The notes under the pieces are model-generated. The model had not been told where the DNA came from, did not search any database, and worked only from the letters and a program-made list of their open reading frames with translations. The position numbers and the translations under genes were made by a program. Positions 59,906-64,000 of a stretch of 64,000 bases of DNA are shown here, piece after piece (position 1 is the first letter of the stretch; every line of letters begins with the position of its first letter). This DNA comes from Burhinus oedicnemus. Its lineage: Eukaryota; Chordata; Aves; Charadriiformes; Burhinidae. The DNA lies in contig VFFE01007767.1 of assembly GCA_008921705.1 (NCBI GenBank), positions 2,664,258-2,728,257 of the forward strand, in the 5' to 3' direction.

Positions 59906-62900
59906 TCTAGGAGGGTTGGGGTGAATCATTACTTGAAGACTTGCATTTTAGTAGACTTACTCCTAAGATGGGGTGGAAAGAAGTGTTCAGCAATTGCACT
60001 GCTTCCTTGAGGGCTCTTGTGGATCCTATCTTGTTGCTGTAGGTCAGAGATAAAGTATCAAAAGGCGTACCTCAAAGAACATTGACTATTCCCTCCTGAA
60101 CCCATTGCTGCTGTGGCATAAGTGATGGTCTGCGTGACGATCACAAGGCATCACAAGCAATTGCTTCCTTCTCACACAGAACACGGGATGTCACTAGAAG
60201 AGAGACCTGTCTAACGCTATAGATCTCCACTTAATGGTGCTTCCTGGAGTCATCTCTGTCCTGTCCAGCCTGCCTTTCTGTACCAACTTTTAAGGAGCAG
60301 TACACAAGTCTGCGTTGCTGTTAATCACCTTTGGCTGGCCAAGAAACTGCAGACCTTACAGCATTCATCCATGACTCTGTCTCCGCCAGGTTTGTCTACT
60401 GTAGTGCAACTATTTTAAGTCATCTGCTGAGCAGTGCTGCTGATGGAGGGAGCATCAAATGCCTTCTTGTGAGATTACCTCAAATAGGTATGGTTTTTTT
60501 CAGTGATTTGTCATGTATATTTATACTGCTAAGAACAATTAATTTCCCTTCTCTATAGAAAAGTGATACAATAAGTTTTGGTATTGCATGATTTCTGTAC
60601 CATCTCTGCCTGCAAATGCTAATCAACTGCCTAGAATAACAAACAAATACCTATATAGATGAGCAGGGGTTTCTACACATTCCATGGAATTATAGACAAA
60701 AATAGCTTATGACTAGCTAATATGCTTTACGGTAAAAATGTTTGCTGATAGCAGAGTGCATGGGAAATGTACACTCCGTGTACTTGGGAGCTTAGAAGTG
60801 AGTCACTTCATTTAGTAGAGGAAATAAGCACACAGAAATTGTCTGACTACTAAGCTGCTCTGATTTGCTTTTACTTGCAAAGATTCTTCCAGGCAGGCTG
60901 AGAAGAGATTTCAAGACGTACAAGTGAGGTGTGCAAAAAAGAGAGACATTAACAAGGTTTAACTTACAGTCCTCCCAGGATGAGTCTCTCCATATCCCCA
61001 TGTCTGCAGAATCTGGCTGCTTTTCAGGACTCTTCTTTCCAGCGGGCTTGATCTCATCGACTCTTATAACCCCTACAAACCTTTGCAAGGGACAGAGCTC
61101 CTGAGATCACAAGCTGACCCAAAATGTGTAGAAAGAGGGCCATACCTCCACGTTCCTTGCTCCCAACTCCCACCCCACACTCACCCACAGGGCTGGTGCA
61201 GGCAGCAGGGGTCACGGGGAGGTGCAAGCAGCTGGGTGGCTGTGGCTCTGTTACTTTTTCAACCTTTCCTTTTTGCAGGGGAATCGCACCCCAGCACCAG
61301 CACTGATTTCCTGAGCAATTTGCTGGGATTGCCCCCTGCTGGGCCAGGGTGAGCTGGGCTCCCAACGCGGTGCTGCAGGCAGGGCAGGCACCAATAAGCC
61401 AAGAAAATCACAGCTCCCTACTCCCTGCTGGCCATTACCTCCCTCGCTGTCTTGATGGTCCCTGTCTGAAAAGTGATTCCTAATGGCACCAGTGATTTCT
61501 AAAGTGGGGCTGCCTTTCTCTGTAGGAAAGGCTCTTTATCTCTTGGCTCTTCTCTGTCCCAGTCGCTGGGAAAAGTGCAGAGAGAGGGTTTGATGTAGAG
61601 GAAGCCCAGTCACTTTGCAGCCTGCCATGCCCGCTGCGAAGTTTTGTTCTCTTCATTCAGAGGCTGCAGGTTGAAACCACACCCGTGTCTCACGGGTCTG
61701 GAAATACTACTGATTCAGCTGATAATGTCTTCTAGTAGTCACCTGTCACTGCAGCCCTTTCAGTGCACCTTATACCACCCGGGGTGGACCCCTATCTAGA
61801 AACTCGGGCTTAAAAGCGGGAATGGGTGGCACAGCTCTTTACGATGCTTATCAGTTATCATGTGTTAGTATGGTCCTGTGAAAGGGTGTGAGGGCAGCAG
61901 GGTGGAAGGCTGCTCTTCAGCCTCTTCCTGATGGCTCCCCTCCTGGTCCAAGGAAACCCTCTAGAAGAGAGAGAAGATCATGCCATCCCTTGGAGCCACG
62001 CAAGCCAGCTGAGGGGATGGAGGTGTCTGAAAGACAGGGCATGGGGGCATAAAGGCAGAGTATGCAAAAGCCCTGTGAGGAAGCAAGTAGGATTCAGACA
62101 CAAAAGGATTTGTGTAGCATTTGCTACACTGCAGGAATCCGCTGAAAGGGTGTTTGAGGGAGAGTGAGCCTCTATGTGTCTGTCTACTACTGCCCACATG
62201 TTTGGAGTTAAAAGAGTTTCCTCCAGAGCAGAGAACTAAGCCAAGTGCTATCTGATGCTTTCAGCTGAAGGGCTCAGATGCTCGGGCTGATAACTCCTGT
62301 CCTGCATACATAAAGTCCTTCCTTCCTCTCAACGTGGGACATACCTTGCAGGAAACAGAAAGTGACCTGAGACCAACATGTAAGAAATGAGTTTCTAGAA
62401 ATGATGCTATATACTTTGTGTGATCAGTAAGTACCTCACAGCTCTGGAGAATAATACAGCTACAAAAGGAAGTGGTAAATATATAGAGAAAATTATATGC
62501 CCCTGGTGACCATAAGACCTAAATGGTCATAGCCACTTTTTACTTAAGTGTGCTTAAGAAAAATGTGCTTTCAGAGACTTTATATAAATATGTTATTATT
62601 TATGAACTGTGGCATCAGCTGTGCTGTGCATGCTGGATCTCCAGACCTGCTTGCATAGGCTGTGACAGTATCAGTTAACGTGAATACAGCCAGGCTGTGT
62701 TAGTGACTGAGTGAAGGACATCTGGATCCTGCAGAGAGGCAGCAGGTACCATTCTTCCTTCCTTCCCAGTCTGTCTGATGTGGCATCTCAGAATGGCTTA
62801 GGGACATTATATTATTGTCTCTGTAGTTTTATAAAACAATAAGAAGTATCATGGCACTCTCCACACACCTGGAGGAGCACAGGAAAGCCCAGGATAACTC

Positions 62901-64000
62901 TGGCTTTGCCTGTCTGTGATTTCCTACCACATATACATTTGGCATAAGAAAGGATCATTAGGCTCAACTTCCCATTTTCTCTTTGCATAATTATGCCCTA
63001 TTGTAGTGAAATGCCCCCTGCAATTTCAGCTGGCCACGATAATCCTCTGTGATCTTGGTGCGAACTGTAAGATGTGGGGTGCATTACTAATCAGCTGCCA
63101 GGAATTATACTAGCAAACTCTATTTCAGATGTGTCTAAAGCGATTTCTCTTGCACATATGTGCATTGTAATTTGTTATTACCCTCGCCTCACCTGGAACA
63201 TCTAGACTGTTAAAGTACTTCACATAGGTCTATTGAACTATGGGCTCATTTAGTACTTCACTTAAAAAAATGTTGCAGGTGGCTAGAAGTACTTTCTTGA
63301 AATACAAGACACATGCTAGCATACAATCATTACAGTTTCCCAGCCTGTTTCGCATCATTTGCCAGGTGTTAGCTGTAACCTGTCCCTAATGGAGAGCATT
63401 TTACTGGAGCAGTTTACTGCGTAGACCTTCACAGTTAAGTCCCTTGGGATACTCTTCTCAAATGTTTGTGCAGTGGGCAATCTGATAGAGCAGATCAGAG
63501 CATTTGCAGTTCTGCTTTATTTTATTACTGATTGGAATTTCAAGTTGAGTCTTAATAGGGGAAAATGAATCACTGAACAATTATGTACACTGTCCCAGAT
63601 ATGAACCACAAAACTCCAGGTAGCCAAGCAATGTCCAAAACTACCTAGTGACTGTTCTGGTTTTGAAGGACAACCTGCATATAAATCAGAAAACATCTTT
63701 GTTTGTATATGCAGATATAATTTGGAAAACTGCATCTCTTACTTACAGGAGAATTATTATTTTATTTGTAAGCAGTAGTTAAAAGGAAGTTTTGATGAGC
63801 TTACAAAGTTGCTTAGAGCCATAGACTTTTGATTCCAGGATGGGGGTTGAGCAGACTGAAGCAACGGTTTAGCTGGGCACTTAGAGAAAGGGCAGAGCTA
63901 ACAGACCCCCTGGACTTCTTCCTTCTGTATCCTAACACTTCAGCAAGTAATTACAAGCTAAGTATGACAGGAATAAAGAGACATATTGGTCCCTTAAGTG
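59906..64000. other. Unique non-coding stretch to window end, no gene seen
   Basis: Single-copy DNA. GC-rich at 61.1-61.5 kb, with mirrored frames of 89-103 codons and the possible CTCF core annotated separately. AT-rich from 62.4 kb to the end. No repeat family, RNA gene or exon was recognised. Confidence 0.55.
61331..61342 (-). promoter_or_regulatory. Possible CTCF core motif
   Basis: The minus strand reads CCAGCAGGGGGC, which fits the CCASCAGGGGGC core of the vertebrate CTCF motif, followed by A where the consensus usually has G. CTCF sites organise chromatin loops and insulators. A single motif instance is weak evidence of occupancy. Confidence 0.35.

Overview
This 64 kb window looks like non-coding nuclear DNA from a bird. 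The main evidence is a pair of CR1 LINE 3' ends with the avian terminal ATTCTATG octamer array, and several solo LTRs whose termini match the endogenous-retrovirus LTR type common in birds. Repeat density is low, and I see no L1, Alu or B-type SINEs. I found no intact protein-coding gene, no coding exon that I can name with support, no rRNA or tRNA gene and no CRISPR array. The open reading frames are short, unordered and mostly overlap on both strands, as expected by chance in GC-richer stretches. I read the window as a gene desert or a very long intron.

Layout. 1-4660: unique sequence with a pyrimidine tract, a GGA repeat and a small CpG-rich patch near 1.2-1.4 kb. 4661-5208: a 5'-truncated CR1 with a frameshifted reverse-transcriptase C-terminus. 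5209-15250: unique DNA with an old CR1 scrap (6.6 kb) and a candidate conserved non-coding block (8.6-9.1 kb). 15251-15845: an old solo LTR. 15846-30164: unique DNA with a compact CpG cluster at 24.53-24.66 kb. 30165-30295: a CR1 tail. 30296-39353: unique DNA with a 35-bp minisatellite at 33.63 kb.

39354-40550 is the most structured segment. Two solo LTRs of unrelated types lie 100 bp apart, one with an exact 5-bp target-site duplication and one with an exact 6-bp duplication. 40551-48870: unique DNA with candidate regulatory blocks near 47 kb. 48871-49234: a compact, CpG-rich and probably young solo LTR with overlapping E-box and CRE motifs. 49235-54469: unique DNA. 54470-55240: a heavily decayed CR1/L3-type LINE relic with reverse-transcriptase traces. 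55241-64000: unique DNA with a G14 run, an AT microsatellite, a possible CTCF core and a weak integrase-like peptide.

No genes cooperate here. The biology visible is retroelement insertion and decay, LTR-LTR recombination leaving solo LTRs, and possible long-range regulatory DNA. I did not find a convincing new multi-gene system. The items most worth following are the double solo-LTR site, the young LTR with the E-box/CRE, the 24.5 kb CpG cluster and the minus-strand open frame at 23.7-24.0 kb.
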